This document shows, piece by piece, positions 42,520 through 42,597 of a DNA stretch of 42,597 nucleotides. Both the position numbers and the translations under genes were made by a program. The notes beneath the pieces were generated by a model. It worked only from the letters and a program-made list of their open reading frames with translations, was not told the DNA's origin and did not search any database. Origin of the DNA: Anaerolinea sp. (GTDB lineage Bacteria > Chloroflexota > Anaerolineae > Anaerolineales > Villigracilaceae); assembly GCA_020047815.1 (NCBI GenBank), contig JAIFNG010000152.1, positions 1 through 42,597 on the forward strand. Direction: 5' to 3'. Numbering within the stretch: the first letter of the stretch is position 1; each line of letters opens with the position of its first letter.

Positions 42520-42597
42520 ATGTCTCATCCCGCCCGTTTTTGGTATAAAACAGCATTTGGCTTAGGATTCGCCCTCATCCTCGCAGTGCTTATCCTC
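42520..42597 (+). CDS. Partial gene at the right edge, membrane or exported protein
   Basis: Only 26 codons are present. The start is strong (AAAAGGAGAA 8-16 bases upstream of the ATG). The sequence MSHPARFWYK is followed by a hydrophobic helix that runs off the window, so this is an N-terminal membrane anchor or signal peptide. The function cannot be judged; its placement after a small cytochrome suggests another redox membrane protein. Confidence 0.65.
   Translation, partial: MSHPARFWYKTAFGLGFALILAVLIL

Overview
The window looks like a chromosomal segment of an anaerobic or facultative bacterium. Many lipobox-type lipoproteins, frequent TTG starts, twin-arginine-exported redox proteins, multihaem cytochromes and MttB-type methyltransferases suggest Chloroflexota (Anaerolineae-like). 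That is an inference from gene style; no rRNA or marker gene is present. I see no tRNA, rRNA, CRISPR array, insertion sequence or phage gene.

Region 1 (1-6.7 kb) holds loosely connected genes: a small membrane protein, two lipoproteins, a decayed lipoprotein gene with an in-frame TAG, a STAS anti-sigma-factor antagonist, a 7TM diguanylate cyclase and a YkgJ-like metal-cluster protein.

Region 2 (6.8-25.5 kb) is a large divergent catabolic locus around a GntR/FCD regulator. The minus strand carries the regulator, a corrinoid protein, a PanB-like hydroxymethyltransferase and an aspartate-type aminotransferase. The plus strand carries a Tat-exported dipeptide-type binding protein, a first MttB-family methyltransferase, two ABC permeases, a fused double ATPase, a Cys/Met-metabolism PLP enzyme, a RidA imine deaminase, a 422-residue protein I do not recognise, a threonine-dehydratase-like enzyme, an Asp/Glu-racemase-like enzyme, a second MttB and a DUF1638 protein. 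The two MttB genes have no internal TAG, so they are the non-pyrrolysine type. The locus reads as uptake of a methylated amine or amino-acid derivative, corrinoid-dependent demethylation, and elimination/deamination of the skeleton. The substrate is unknown. A strong promoter with two overlapping inverted repeats lies upstream of the plus-strand operon.

Region 3 (25.6-42.6 kb) is a respiratory and sulfur locus. The minus strand has an NrfD-type quinone-interacting membrane protein, a Tat-exported four-cluster ferredoxin, a membrane-anchored heptahaem cytochrome, a LysR regulator, a lipoprotein with four tandem rhodanese domains, and a lipoprotein with about 13 haem sites interrupted by one in-frame TGA. 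A hairpin fitting the bacterial SECIS consensus follows that TGA, so this is a candidate selenocysteine-containing multihaem cytochrome. The plus strand has an ArsR regulator, an octahaem tetrathionate-reductase-family cytochrome, a heptahaem/cytochrome b fusion that could feed it from quinol, and a two-gene YeeE/YedE sulfur transporter whose second half carries a degenerate rhodanese. Two divergent XRE-cupin regulators and a small trihaem membrane cytochrome follow, and the start of another gene runs off the edge. Together these suggest periplasmic sulfur-compound handling (thiosulfate, tetrathionate, polysulfide) tied to the quinone pool.
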